Of a DNA stretch of 64,000 nt, positions 1-11,280 are shown piece after piece. Location: the NCBI RefSeq assembly GCF_041381155.1, contig NC_091134.1:71569469-71633468 (forward strand). Direction: 5' to 3'. The stretch is from Argopecten irradians (Eukaryota; Mollusca; Bivalvia; Pectinida; Pectinidae). The position numbers and the translations under genes are program-made. The notes below the pieces were generated by a model. That model had not been told where the DNA came from and ran no database searches. It saw nothing but the letters and a program-made list of their open reading frames with translations. Position 1 is the stretch's first letter. Each line of letters opens with the position of its first letter.

Positions 1-453
1 ACGAATTGGATACTGATATCTCGATTACTCTGATTTGGACTGCATGTACCAGCTACCAGACATGCCGAGTCGTGTCAGAGGATAGTGCAGTGAGGTGGGA
101 AAGCACGCACAATGATAATTGAGAACCAGTGAAAGAAATATGTGACATTGTGGTAACTATCTGACATTTTGCTAATAATATGCATAGGAAATAAACGAAA
201 CTGTGACTTGTCCTACCCGAGGCTAGATATTCTGTCAACTTTACATTCATGTTTCCTACTTATAAATCGCCAATAGTCAAACTTATTTAAGGAACTTGTA
301 ATACACCAGGAAACTGTAGTGTCAGCGGTTTGGAGTTAGAAAAATAGCATATACCCAGTATACCCACCCGGTGATGTTTTGTAAACTTAATGATGGTATA
401 ACAATAATTCTTTTTTGTATCTCTATATATTTTTTTGTTTTACTGAGTGATTA
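1..453. other. AT-rich stretch, nothing recognised
   Basis: I see no convincing coding region, RNA gene or repeat structure here. The short minus-strand open frame has no recognisable motif and is of chance length for this composition. Confidence 0.5.
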
Positions 454-1150
454 GAGGTCAAATAACTGTTTACGAATAATAGTTTGCTGTTGGTAAACAT
501 TTTTGCTGCGTCAAGCCAAATATGAAAAATTTGCTAAAAATTATCATTTTTGAGCTTAAAATCCGAATTTTTCATTTCCTACCTAGAAATCACTACATAT
601 ATTAAATTGTGTGGTCCCGATATGAATTTGATGTTCTATTATGATCATTTTGATACCTCATTTGTCTACTTCGGTTGAAAAATGTTAATGTTATTACTAT
701 TTTTCAATTGTTAGTGAAATTCGAGATGGCGGCCATCTTGATGACGTCATAACCGGAGCTTATACAATGTTAACATTGTTTTTTTTTTGTTGGTGTCGTT
801 TTTACTTATTGATAAGAGGTCAAATAACTGATTAGAAATAATAGTTTGCTGTTGGCAAAAATTTTTGCTGCGTCAAGCCAAATATGAAAAATTTGCTAAA
901 TTACCATTTTTGAGCTTAAAATCCGACTTTTTTCATTTCGTGCGTAGAAATAACTACATATATTGGATTATATGGTCCTGATATGTATTTGTTGTTCTAT
1001 TGTGGTCATTTTGATGCCTCATTTGTCTTCTTCGGTTGAAAAATGTCAATGTTATGACTATTTTTCAATCTTTAGTGAAATTCGAGATGGCGGCCATCTT
1101 GATGACGTCATAACCGGAAGTTCATCCCAGTTTATACAATGTTACCTCTC
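454..1150. repeat. two tandem copies of a ~362-bp dispersed-type repeat
   Basis: A unit beginning GAGGTCAAATAACTG occurs at 454 and again at 816. The copies match through a stretch ending in a small palindrome (GATGGCGGCCATC) followed by TGATGACGTCATAACCGGA, near 725-755 and 1087-1117. Divergence is modest, with scattered substitutions and small indels. A short plus-strand open frame over the second copy is a by-product. No transposase and no clear terminal repeats are visible, so the family is unknown. Confidence 0.75.
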
Positions 1151-1860
1151 GATTTCGTTATCAGTGGGTCATAAGGCTTCAGAAAAACATTGGTTCGTTA
1201 AGTTGTGGGGGGGGGGGTGCACGTAGACCCCCCCTAGATCCCGGCCTATTACTAGTATCATTCCACAGTAAGTGTATGTTAGACTGTTAATCCAACCAAG
1301 TTAGGGTTTTACCGGGGGAAATGTAACATAGTGGATTTCTGTGGTAGTTTGATATAGACATGTTCTTTAACAGAATCTACCAAAACCTTCCTGTGTGAAA
1401 TCATCGTTATCTATCGTCTTTATTTGCGTGACCAAAATAAGCATTGTTTAATAAACGTACAAGTTTGGAATAACATATTTAAAAAAATCTAAAATTAATA
1501 TTTCATAAGAAACGATTTACTTCCTTTAATAGTATGTTTGTGAATAATAAACAAATTGTAATTAAAATCACTGGTAACGATTCCACAAAAACATTGTACA
1601 CGAAGTCATTATTCATAATAAATCATTAAACGATTGGAGAGTTTACGTCTTATAACATTTGTCAGTCTGATAAAAACAAAAAGTATTCAGAAGGATATAC
1701 AGGAACAGGATGAAATATAGGTGAACATTTTAAGTTAGATATGCTTTCACTGATGGTTTATTTAACTCTTCGTTCTATAGATGAAATTCAAATACATGAA
1801 CAAGCAAGTTTGCATCCACAGCCAAGATTAACTTTCTCTGATAAAGCTGATGTTTTTTTT
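1151..1860. other. non-coding stretch upstream of the gene A finger exon
   Basis: AT-rich and without a supported gene. A G-run (about 1205-1218) faces a C-run (about 1229-1236) across GTGCACGTAGA and can form a small hairpin. From the position of the acceptor at 1868, the right part is probably intron of gene A. Confidence 0.45.
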
Positions 1861-1868
1861 CCTTACAG
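1846..1868 (+). promoter_or_regulatory. 3' splice site of gene A finger exon
   Basis: A T-run ends in CCTTACAG at 1861-1868. The following bases AAAGAAAAAAAG resemble the exon starts of gene B (AAAGACCAAAAGACG at 17791) and gene C (AATGACCAAGAGACG at 36918). The assignment rests on this match and on the polypyrimidine tract. Nearby duplicate acceptors (see the tandem array) make the exact site used uncertain. Confidence 0.55.
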
Positions 1869-2150
1869 AAAGAAAAAAAGAAACATTGAAGACAAGACCT
1901 AGATACCTTAAAGAAAGAAAAAAAAGAAACATTGAAAACAAGACCTAGATACCTTACAGAAAGAAAAACAGAAACATTGAAGACAAGACCTAGATACCTT
2001 ACAGAAAGAAAAACAGAAACATTGAAGACAATACCTAGATACCTTACAGAAAGGGAAAAAAAAGAAACATTGAAGACAAGACCTAGATACCTTAAAGAAA
2101 GAAAAAAAGAAACATTGAAGACAAGACCTAGATACCTTACTGAAAAAAAC
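1861..2150 (+). repeat. ~44-bp tandem repeat in the 5' untranslated part of gene A
   Basis: About seven units of 42-46 bp, each reading CCTTACAG (or CCTTAAAG) then an A-rich GAAAGAAA segment and GAAACATTGAAGACAAGACC. The unit starts with the splice acceptor motif itself, so acceptor-like CTTACAG recurs several times. A following GACACCGACC segment matches the 5' exon of gene B, so the array is an expansion of the exon start. The open frames on both strands over it (Lys/Arg-rich and Ser/Cys/Phe-rich) are products of the repeat. Confidence 0.8.
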
Positions 2151-2315
2151 CCATGGAAGACAAGACCTAGACACCGACCTGGCGTAACGTCACACCGGAA
2201 GTGACTACCAGTTTGATGGTTCTAGACAACGTTACGTCACACAGAGGAAGTGACGTTTCCAGTATAGGATAATTAGTTTGGCTATTGTACTAGACATTAT
2301 ACCACATTATATAAG

Positions 2316-3080
2316 ATGTCTGGTGTGGAGAGTCATATGAGTGTGGAAGATCATGACAATAATAGCAGTGACGTCATGTGCGACATCTGTCGATGCCAAT
2401 TTTCTCAAACCTGGCAGCTGTCCTTACATTTAAAGTCGCACAAAGGGGCGAAATCATTTCCGTGTGACGTGTGTGGGAAGAATTTGTCTAATAACAGTCA
2501 TTTGTCGGATCACATCAAAATACATAAAGAGGAAAATGTGACGTCTGTGGTAAGGTGTTTCCCAACCAAAAACGCCTGTCCGACATGTAAATAATGTAAA
2601 AGGGAGCATGTTGATACATGTCAGAATACATACAGGAGAGAAACCATTTAAATGTGATATCTGTGACAAAGAATTTACTTCAAAAATTCAACTTTGTAAA
2701 CATGTTAAACTACATTCAGGAGGGAAACCATTTAAATGTGATGTTTGTGGGAAGACATTTTCTTATAGAAGCTATCAGGTAAATCACGCCAGAATACATA
2801 CTGGGGTGAAACCATTTAAATGTGACATATGTGGTAAGGATTTTACTTTCAAATCTAGTCTTTTGAAGCACGTTAAAAGACATACAGGAAAGAAACCATT
2901 TAAGTGTGAAGTCTGTGGAAAGATGTTTTATGAGAAGAATGTCCTATCACGTCACATCAAAGTACATACCGAAGAGAAGATTAAGTGTGATACGTGTGGT
3001 AAAGAGAAAAGTAAAAGTGACAAACTGTCTAAACATATCCAACCCATATAAGGCAAAAGAGAATTAAGTGCTGCGACATC
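2316..3080 (+). pseudogene. C2H2 zinc-finger gene A, left part (split by an 8.2-kb insertion)
   Basis: Likely nuclear DNA-binding protein of the tandem C2H2 class. The start is Met at 2316, since an in-frame TGA at 2202-2204 precedes it. Two fingers (CDIC...HLKSH, CDVC...HIKIH) are followed by a damaged finger: a loss of about 8 bp near 2535-2540 and a second change near 2590-2605 shift the frame twice. Four clean fingers with TGEKP-type linkers follow (2608-2960). The next finger lacks the aromatic core residue, and near 3040-3046 a one-base change creates a stop at 3049. In the neighbouring frame the H-x3-H pair and then IKCCDI read on to 3080, exactly where the mobile element begins, and the same finger continues at 11281. 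The frameshifts could partly be sequencing errors, but the insertion is clear. As it stands the gene is probably dead or truncated. Confidence 0.8.
3072..3080. repeat. target-site duplication, left copy (TGCGACATC)
   Basis: The 9-bp word TGCGACATC directly precedes the element end GGAGGGCTGAAGTTGG. The same word directly follows the mirrored end at 11281-11289. It encodes Cys-Asp-Ile of a zinc finger. Confidence 0.9.
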
Positions 3081-4690
3081 GGAGGGCTGAAGTTGGTTGC
3101 GAGTTCCTAGTTCCTAGTTCCGTTTAATAAACGGAACTAGGAACCAGACCCGAGTTACGTTTAACTTAAACGGAACTAGGAACCAGACCCGAGTTCCGTT
3201 TAAGCTTATACGGAACTAGGAACCAGACCCGAGTTCCGTTTAACAAACATACTGGCCAACGAGCGGAGTTCCGTTTATTAGGATTCCTATCTCTCACTGC
3301 ATGTTCTATTACCTATTATATACAGGAATCGAACTTAGAGCTTCCATGAATAATACAGCACAGAATTAATCTCCTTAACACAAGTTTCCTTAAACGGATC
3401 TGACACCTAGACTCCAGTTCCGTTTAACTAAAACGGAACTAGGAACCAGACCCGAGTTCCGTTTAAGCTTATACGGAACTAGGAACCAGACCCGAGTTCC
3501 GTTTAAGCTTATACGGAACTAGGAACAAGACCCGAGTTCCGTTTAACAAACATACTGGCCAAATAGTGGAGTTCCGTTTATAAGGATTTCTACATCTTAT
3601 AAGATATTAAATAACATATGTTAGACAGGAATCTAGCTCTGAGCTTTCTGGAACGATACAACTTATACAATTTATCTCTATAACACAGATTTTCTTAAAC
3701 GGATCTGACACCTACATCCTAGTTCCGTTTAACTTAAACGGAACTAGAAACCAGACCTGAGTTCCGTTTAACACAAATATATTGGTCAATGAGTCGAGTT
3801 CCGTTTATTAGGATTTCTGCATCGTATAAGATATTAAATTCAAATGATATAAAGGAATCTAGCTCTGAGCTTTCAGGAATGATACAACAGAGAATTAATC
3901 TCTATAACACAGATTTTATCAAACGGATCTGACACCTAGACCATTCCGTTTTGCTTAAACGGAACTAGGAACCAGACCCTAGATCCGTTTAACACAAATA
4001 CTGGTCAACCAGCCGGATTCCGTTTATTAAAATTTCTACATGTAATAAGATGTTTAATTACCATTATAATTCTGAAATCGAACGTAAAGCTTCCATGAAT
4101 AATACAACACTTAATTAATCTTTATAACAGAATTTCTTCAGCGGGTTTGACACCTAGACCCCAGTTCCGTTTAACTAAATCGGAACTAGGAACCAGACCC
4201 GAGTTCCGTTAAACACAAATACTGGTCAACCAGCCGGGTTCCATTTATTAGAATATCTACCTCTAATAAAATGTTTAATTACCATTGTAATACAGGAATC
4301 GAACTTAAAGCTTCCATGAATAATACAACACAGAATTTCTTCAACGGGTTTGACACCTAGACCCTGGTTCCGTTTAACTTAAACGGAACTAGGAACCAGA
4401 CCCGGGTTCCGTTTAAGCTCAAACAGAACTAGGAACCATATTCGAGTTCCGTTTATTTGATCGGAACTAGGAACCAGACCCGAGGTCAGTTTAGAGCCGA
4501 CGCTTGCATAGATGTGACTTTTTTAGATTTATTTTTACAGGAATTGTCTTTGAAATTTCAGGACCATGTAATCAAAGTAAAAATCATTGCAGTGTAGATT
4601 TCTTTACACGAAGTCGACAACGAGACCTGTTCTGTTCTGTTTAATATTATGCGGATCTAGGAACTAGTTCCTAGTTCTGTTTAAGCCGAT
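3081..4690 (+). repeat. left inverted arm of the foldback element, tandem repeats
   Basis: About five units of roughly 200-305 bp, marked by GGATCTGACACCTAG-like words near 3396, 3701, 3924, 4145 and 4348. Each unit carries short subrepeats of AACGGAACTAGGAACC and GAGTTCCGTTTAA type, which are themselves partly palindromic. Units near the outer end match the right arm closely, and inner units are more diverged. A further decayed unit lies at about 5460-5625 beyond an inserted repeat. Confidence 0.85.
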
Positions 4691-4699
4691 GTTGGCCTA

Positions 4700-5450
4700 T
4701 ACATTGCCTTTAAAGACTTTAATGAATATCCTGATGCTTAATAGTGCCACGTATCGCAATACGGGTGCCTTATAGTAATCAGGTTGTCGGTCTATCTGTC
4801 CGTCCGTCTGTACGTCCGTCCGTCCGTCCGTCCGCCTGTCCTTTTTAGTTCTTTTTTTGTTACCAAGAAGTCTTAAATTGCAGATGTAGGTTACCTTAGT
4901 GCCCTTGTTCTGCATATTACATTTTTGGGCCAATCGGTCAATATGATGGCCGACAGAGAAACACCTTTGATTTTGGTAGTTGATATTTATCTCTATTAAG
5001 CACCAAAGGGATCTGTCTGAAATTTCAGAGGTTGGATTCCCTTAGGTTCCTAGTTGCGTATAAGGCATTTTTGAACCGATCTATCTACAAGAAACCCCCA
5101 AATGGGCCATACAACTCAATCAAACAAAATCAAATGATGGCCAAGAGGCAGCCATTTTGGATTTTAATATTTATTGTATAAAAAGCAGAGAAAATATTCC
5201 TCTTTCGTCAGACATACATCATTCTTTGGTACGCGCCAAGAATCCTCTAAGATATCTTGTAATATATACTGTCATCAATCATTTCGAAATCAGAGCTTCA
5301 ATTTTACATTCCATTGTCAATATGTTACTTTTCCTAATCGCAAAGCATCTTGAGCGGGGCCTATTTGAAGTGTCAGTATTCTAGTATTTTACAGTAATCG
5401 TCTTCGGAACCTTTAGGAACATATAATCACAGAAAAACTCAATATAGCGT
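4700..5450. repeat. decayed dispersed repeat with a TCCG microsatellite
   Basis: A (TCCG)n tract at about 4798-4840 is followed by sequence resembling the repeat at 25490-25790. Shared parts are a TCTCAAATTTCA/TCTGAAATTTCA stretch, an ATGGCC..GGCAGCCAT segment, and a closing GGCGCCAAGATCC/ACGCGCCAAGAATCC..GATATCTTGT. It interrupts the left arm of the foldback element. Small open frames here (for example 5157-5384) show no domain. Confidence 0.6.
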
Positions 5451-5649
5451 AGAAACGGAGTCGAAAAACCATGCCCGATTTCCGTTTAAGATCATACGAA
5501 TCTAGGAATTAGACCCGAGTTCCTTTTAACCCAACGCAATCAAATTCCATATTCAGTTCACGTACTTTTACTGACCAATGAGTTCGTTTATTATGATTCC
5601 CACGTGTAATAAGATGTTTAACTGGATATTTTCATTGGACAATATGACG

Positions 5650-8600
5650 GGTGTTTATCTAACAAGGAAAAGTGGTCAATGGCATTCATATCTTAACTCG
5701 ACTTATGAAGAAGAATTTTTCCTCATCTCGCACGCTTAAGTTAACCCTGTTGCACCTAAGTTTTGGTCAAAGGTTCAAGCCCCTGGTTATGCAATACACG
5801 ATAGACTGCCGTCCTCTTTGTCTGCTAAGCTTGAGTGTTGAACTCTGGAAACTTGGTCAATGAACCAGGTAGTGTTCGGCTCCAAGGAGCACCACACGAT
5901 GGAGAGGCTGTTGCTTCTCTCCATCCAGAATGTCATATATAAACTTGAAAACTTCTGCCCTGAACAGGACATTGAGAGGATTGGCTTCTTTGAAGGTGTC
6001 ATTACTCGTCAATGTCAGACGTGGTCCCTTCTGCCTTTTTTGAAGAGAATTCAGACGTTGAAGGCCATTACCTCACAGAGGTCAGCACCACCAAAAAAGA
6101 AGGCTAGAAATTCTGCTCCCACTGTTATATGCGACCGAAGTCAAAGCCTTATTTCAATGGTAACATTGGGAAGGGTAGGAAGAGTACAAACCATCATTTG
6201 GACAAGACGAAAAGTTCCTGATTCGTCTCTCCGTCCTTGATCGTTCCATACGAAAGGTCTGTTCTTGAGAATTCAGCCAGTCTCAGATTCAAGTCCTCCT
6301 CTCGTAAATTAGGGTTTGGGTAAGGCAACAATTCTCCATCTGTGAAGGTCTCGATATTCCTCGTTTTCATCTTCCTGTAGGAGATCGTCAGTCCACCTTC
6401 TAGAGTCAATGGAAGGATATCACCCAGGACCCTTGAGCCTTTTCTGTAGTGAAGGAGCGGTTTGGCATTCCATACTTGCGGCATCTGCACTTTGTGTCAA
6501 AGTATGTATTTTTTCCCTCCTTCGGGGGATCCGGAGATGGCAGTTTCCATCCGGGAGGAAGTAAGGACCATGCTTTTAAAGGGCGCGGGCGAGGAGGTGC
6601 CTATTATGGACTACACACTCGGCTTCTTTTCCAGAATAATTCTGATCCGCAAGAGGTTTGGAGTTTGGTGTCCCATCAACTGCTGCTGGTTGTAGTGTGA
6701 TTTCTGCACTCAAGGGAAGACATGTTCACAACTATGTCGACGAATTCTTAATGATCCATCTAGTTCGGGAATCTTTGGATCGGAACACCCGTCTGGTCAT
6801 GAAACTTTTGCTTAGAGTTGGCTTAGTTCCTTAAAGAGTATGAGGTTCCCCTTCTTAAAACATTGTCTTCTTGGGAAACCGTTTCCACGCGGTTCATGGT
6901 ATTGTCATTCCAACTTTGAAGAAATTCGAGAAGGCTAGAGATATTCCTCTGACCTTCATCGGCTGGCCCCTCGTTTGTCTCTAAATATTCTGTATTATCT
7001 CAACTCATGGGATTTGCGAGGTGGTGTACTCTGAAAGGCAATTACAAATGTATTTCAGGGGGTTTCGTTGTCGTCCATGCCAGCTCCCACCGTGAACATG
7101 TTCACGGATGCGTTCATGGAAGTGTTAGGGGCTTACCTCAACATCCATTGCCAGTCGATGGAGTGGTCTGGGGTACAAGCAGAAGATGATGGCTCTTCTG
7201 TTTTCTCTGCAGACATTTTAGAAGATTCTGCATTCCAATGCGGTTTGAATGGCTACGGACAACTCTACAGTGGTCGCTTATCTGGAGAGAAAGGGACACC
7301 AGCTCACGTCCTTTGTGTCCTCGCTATCAGTATATCCGTATATAATCCTATCTATAAGGAAATGCAGTTAACAATTTTAGTCAAGCATCTTCCAGGAAGC
7401 GCAAATGTTCTGGCGGATAATTTCCAGGCGGCGCCAGCTGGTTATGACAGAACGGCATCTATATCCCTCGACCTTTTTGCCTCTTTTCTCAATAATCAGT
7501 TGTCAACCTTTGTCCCTCCGTGGCAAACCAAATGGCTTGGGCCATGGACGCAGGGTTCTACAGAAGTTTCCGGAGCATTATTGCCCCTTCTTTCCGATAG
7601 CGCCACTGTTGCCGCGTCAACCCTGGTTTTCGGAGCTCTTGTCGTTTCTGGTGGCTCGTCCTCTGGTTCTCTCACCAAAACCAAATGTCTTTCGTTAGCA
7701 TCGGCCCCAGACGTTACCTTCACGCTTGGACGTGATTTCAGGAGTCCTAGCTCAGACAGGCTTTTCTTCGGATATGTCAGCTCGCATCGCCCGATCAATT
7801 AGGTCTTTCTCCTCTGCCGCCTACCAGTCACGCTGGAAGATCTTCTTTGATTGGCGTCAGGAAGATTGATCCGGTCATGGCCTCTGCCCAGCTGATTGCG
7901 AGTTTCCTTCTCTGTCTTGTTTAGGGAGCACAATCATGTACTATTGCAGGCTATCGCACAGCTATTGCCAGTGTACTTTCTTTCCGTGGTAGACCAGAGG
8001 TAGGATCTTCATTTCTTTGTCTGTCTTGATTCTGGGGTTCAATCTGGACAGGCCTAACGTACAGTAGTTAGCTCACAGTGGAACCTAGAACTCGTTTTAG
8101 AGTCATAAATGGGGGCTTCGGCTTCTAATGGGCCTTTAGGATCGGACTCCATAAAGTTTTTAACTTTTAAGACTGTCTTTTTGCTTGCTGTTGCCTCAGG
8201 CCACATGAGAAGTGATATTTATGCATTGTCTTTTCGCTCTTCGCGTATTTCATGGGCAAGAGCTAGATCTGCCGTTACCCTTCTCACTGATCCTGAAATT
8301 TGGGCAAAGAATTGGGAACCAGGTTTTTCGCCCCATTCCATTAGAATTCCTTTCCTGTCAGTCTCTATTGAGTCTGGGGAGAATTATCGGATGCTTTGTT
8401 CCTGTCGGGACCTTAAAACAGGGTCAGCAGGATATCTCCTTCCAGCCCATCTCCACATTGATATGTCAGGTGATCAAGATTGCTTATGAGCCGTCTAATG
8501 ATCAATCTCATGCGGAATGCAAGGTGAGGGCTCATGAGGTTAGAGCCCTTGCGACTTCTTTGGCTCTCCGCAATAGGTCCTTGTACCAGGACATCAATGT

Positions 8601-8930
8601 CTTCTGCCGTTTGGCGTGGTCAGTCTACTTTCACCTCCGGTCTCTGTCCTTCCACTCTGATGGACTGTTTTCTGTCTGTGACTGTTCCTCCTCAGTAGAC
8701 ATTATATGCATTTATGGTCTTTTAACCTTATGCGAGCAGGTTTCACAATGCTGCACCTCTTTCCACGGAGAGGTATATCCGTTTTTACCTTTGTTCATTC
8801 AACCCTGTTTTATATTCTCTGCCTGGGGCCTGTCCCCTACATTTACCATTTGACTGGGCTGCCTGGCTTCGGACTCGCCATTACGGTAAGAAAGACAAAT
8901 TCGCATACTAAAGTTATAGTAGCGTATTAC
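5650..8930 (+). mobile_element. DIRS-like retroelement fossil (broken)
   Basis: Recognisable blocks run in DIRS order on the plus strand. A gag-like stretch lies at about 5860-6240. The start of a DIRS-type reverse transcriptase (KGA..EVP then GFFSR) lies at about 6535-6695. An RNase H block lies at about 7080-7440, followed by an ADN-type segment and SLDLFAS. A tyrosine-recombinase-like block at about 7800-8620 includes an H-x-x-R motif within AHEVRALATSLA. The copy is clearly broken, with roughly ten or so interruptions, and is old. The split repeats expected at DIRS ends were not found. Its placement inside the foldback element suggests a nested insertion. Assignment rests on by-eye family motifs. 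Confidence 0.7.
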
Positions 8931-9004
8931 TGAAAAGAAATTGAGGTTTTTCAATGTAAAACCAATTTACATGATGTAAAACTAACAATGACTTTATGGG
9001 GTTC

Positions 9005-9660
9005 CACTCTTCTGTCCTCCCTCCCTTTCCTCCTCAGTCATTTGGCCTCGTGGCTACATAGAGGTGTTTAGGAAGGGACATCATTCTATATACTCTCGTC
9101 GAGTACGAAATAAGGTACGGTAGGGAGACGGGATTCTCAAATATAATGTTTTCAGGGCTATAAAAATTGGTGTATGTAGTGAATTTGAATTCTAAAGTTA
9201 TAGTAAGTATTATATCATGAAAGTGGCTTAACATTGAAAAAAACTCTAATTTCCTTATAAAAGACTTCTTCTCTAAAACTAAGCACGATATATAACAACT
9301 CATATTGCAAAGGTAGTATCTGTATGGGGTGAGGATACAAAATTATAAAAAGGGTGTGGCTTATCCCCTTGGGGGTCAATTTGTTTATTTCAATTTGTTT
9401 ATTTCCATATAAACGACTTTTTCTCTGAAATTAAGTATGGGATAGTACTCATATTGCGATGGTAGCATCCTTAAGGGAATTCAAAATTGTAAAAATGCTG
9501 GGACTGACTCTCTACCACTATTGATTAGCACTCATAATCATATGATATTGAAAGCATCATTATATGATGGAGATTTAAAATTAAGCAAATCGTGGAGCCT
9601 GTTTTGCTATTTCCAATTGTAAGAGTTTTTGTGACAATTACTTCATAAAACAGGTGATTC
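9005..9660 (+). mobile_element. decayed Helentron-like repeat, same family as 43331-44871
   Basis: Phrases such as ATATAAACGACTTTTTCTCTG, a GGTAGCATCCTTA word and a CAAAATTGTA word repeat with about 158-bp spacing, as in the array at 43.5-44.6 kb. The closing part (TTTGTGACAATTACTTC then ACAGGTGATTC, near 9617-9656) matches the 3' region of that element (about 44810-44842). It lacks the final hairpin, so it is truncated and old. Confidence 0.6.
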
Positions 9661-10035
9661 TTTGATCTATTTTGTTGACTCACGGAAGGATATTCTTAAA
9701 CAAGATCAATAGGTACAATGTACATGTATATTTCGAAGGCAGTTTTGGTATATGCTTGCAGTTCGATAAAATGCACATCAATTTAACAAGAATTTAAAAT
9801 ATCAGAAAAATATTAATTTGAAATACTCCTTCACATAAAAATAAAAATAAATGGAGAAAAATAATCTGGAAATCTAAATATTTCGATGAAACATTGTTAG
9901 ATTTAAAATTAAAAATACAATCCTTTTACCATGGGGATTAGATAAAGATATCTGTAAAAATCGTATGTACTGGGCTTAAACGGTCTAGATCTGTTGCCAA
10001 GAATTTCCATTTAATTTCAAAAGAATTCCGGTCTC

Positions 10036-10235
10036 ATTCATAAACGCCGCACGTCGCGTTATCGCATAACTTCACTCGGTCCTTTGGACCAGTTGAGCTA
10101 AAATGAGTAAATGCTATGGCAAGCCAATTTAAAATTTATTGAAGGAGCAAGGTCCATCCAGAATTTGATCGAATTATATAAGATATCATATATTATTATA
10201 TTCCATATCAGGCCCTTCGGGTCAGATGAGCTTTA
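10036..10235 (-). repeat. two fragmentary Helentron-like 5' ends, minus strand
   Basis: Read on the minus strand, 10103-10036 starts TTTTAGCTCAACTGGTCC and resembles the start of the element at 43331 (TTAGCTTACCTGGTCC). 10235-10205 gives AAAGCTCATCTGACCCGAAG, resembling the GGTCATCTGACC start at 16437. Both are short remains inside the foldback element. Confidence 0.5.
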
Positions 10236-10257
10236 CAAATGTCTATGCAAGCGTGGG

Positions 10258-11280
10258 GTTATACGGAACTCAGGTCTGGTTCCTAGTTCCGTATAAGTTT
10301 AAACGGAACTCGGGTCTGGTTCCTAGTTCCGTTTAAGTTAAACGGAACTGGAGTCTAGGTGTCAGATCCGTTTAAGGAAACTTGTGATAAGGAGATTAAT
10401 TCTGTGCTGTATTATTCATGGAAACTCTAAGTTCGATTCCTGTATATAATAGGTAATTGAACATGCAGTTAGAGATAGGAATCCTAATAAACGGAACTCC
10501 GCTCGTTGGCCAGTATGTTTGTTAAACGGAACTCGGGTCTGGTTCCTAGTTCCGTATAAGCTTAAACGGAACTCGGGTCTGGTTCCTAGTTCCGTTTAAG
10601 TTAAACGGAACTGGAGTCTAGGTGTCAGATCCGTTTAAGGAAACTTGTGATAAGGAGATTAATTCTGTGCTGTATTATTCATAGAAGCTCTAAGTTCGAT
10701 TCCTGTATATAATAGGTAATTGAACATGCAGTTAGAGATAGGAATCCTAATAAACGGAACTCCGCTCGTTGGCCAGTATGTTTGTTAAACGGAACTCGGG
10801 TCTGGTTCCTAGTTCCGTATAAGCTTAAACGGAACTCGGGTCTGGTTCCTAGTTCCGTTTAAGTTAAACAAAACTCGGGTCTGGTTCCTAGTTCCGTTTA
10901 AGTTAAACGGAACTCGGGTCTGGTTCCTAGTTCCGTTTTAGTTAAACGGAACTGGAGTCTAGGTGTCAGATCCGTTTAAAGAAACTTGTGATAAGGAGAT
11001 TAATTCTGTGCTGTATTATTCATGGAAACTCTAAGTTCGATTCCTGTATATAATAGGTAATTGAACATGCAGTTAGAGATAGGAATCCTAATAAACGGAA
11101 CTCCGCTCGTTGGCCAGTATGTTTGTTAAACGGAACTCGGGTCTGGTTCCTAGTTCCGTTTAAGTTAAACGGAACTCGGGTCTGGTTCCTAGTTCCGTTT
11201 AAGTTAAACGGAACTCGGGTCTGGTTCCTAGTTCCGTTTATTAAACGGAACTAGGAACTCGCAACCAACTTCAGCCCTCC
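10258..11280 (-). repeat. right inverted arm of the foldback element, tandem repeats
   Basis: Three long units are marked by GTCAGATCCGTTTAA at 10361, 10624 and 10965. The spacing is 263 and then 341 bp; the 78-bp difference equals two extra copies of a 39-bp subunit (AAACGGAACTCGGGTCTGG...). Units here are nearly identical to each other, unlike the decayed inner units of the left arm. The last bases before the target duplication mirror the left end. Confidence 0.9.

Larger units (their letters stand above)
3081..11280. mobile_element. 8,200-bp foldback-type DNA element inserted in zinc-finger gene A
   Basis: The ends are inverted: GGAGGGCTGAAGTTGG starts at 3081 and its complement CCAACTTCAGCCCTCC ends at 11280, and the mirror symmetry continues into long repeat-built arms. 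A perfect 9-bp duplication flanks it. Long inverted arms made of tandem repeats plus a 9-bp duplication are features of Foldback elements and of some Mutator-like elements. I see no transposase, so it is probably non-autonomous. The interior holds a DIRS-like fossil and decayed repeat pieces, so it was either a landing site for other elements or moved with them. Family assignment is inference; the boundaries are directly visible. Confidence 0.85.

Noticed and set aside
1908-2204. Lys/Arg-rich plus and Cys/Phe-rich minus open frames
   Set aside because: Both are translations of the ~44-bp tandem repeat in the gene A leader. The plus frame stops before the gene A start codon.
4697-4933. Asp/Gly/Arg/Thr-rich open frame (also 25356-25538)
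   Set aside because: It is a translation of the TCCG microsatellite inside a dispersed repeat.
3081-11280. Polinton/Maverick-type element
   Set aside because: The duplication is 9 bp, not 6 bp, the arms are repeat-built, and no polymerase, integrase or capsid-like frame is visible.
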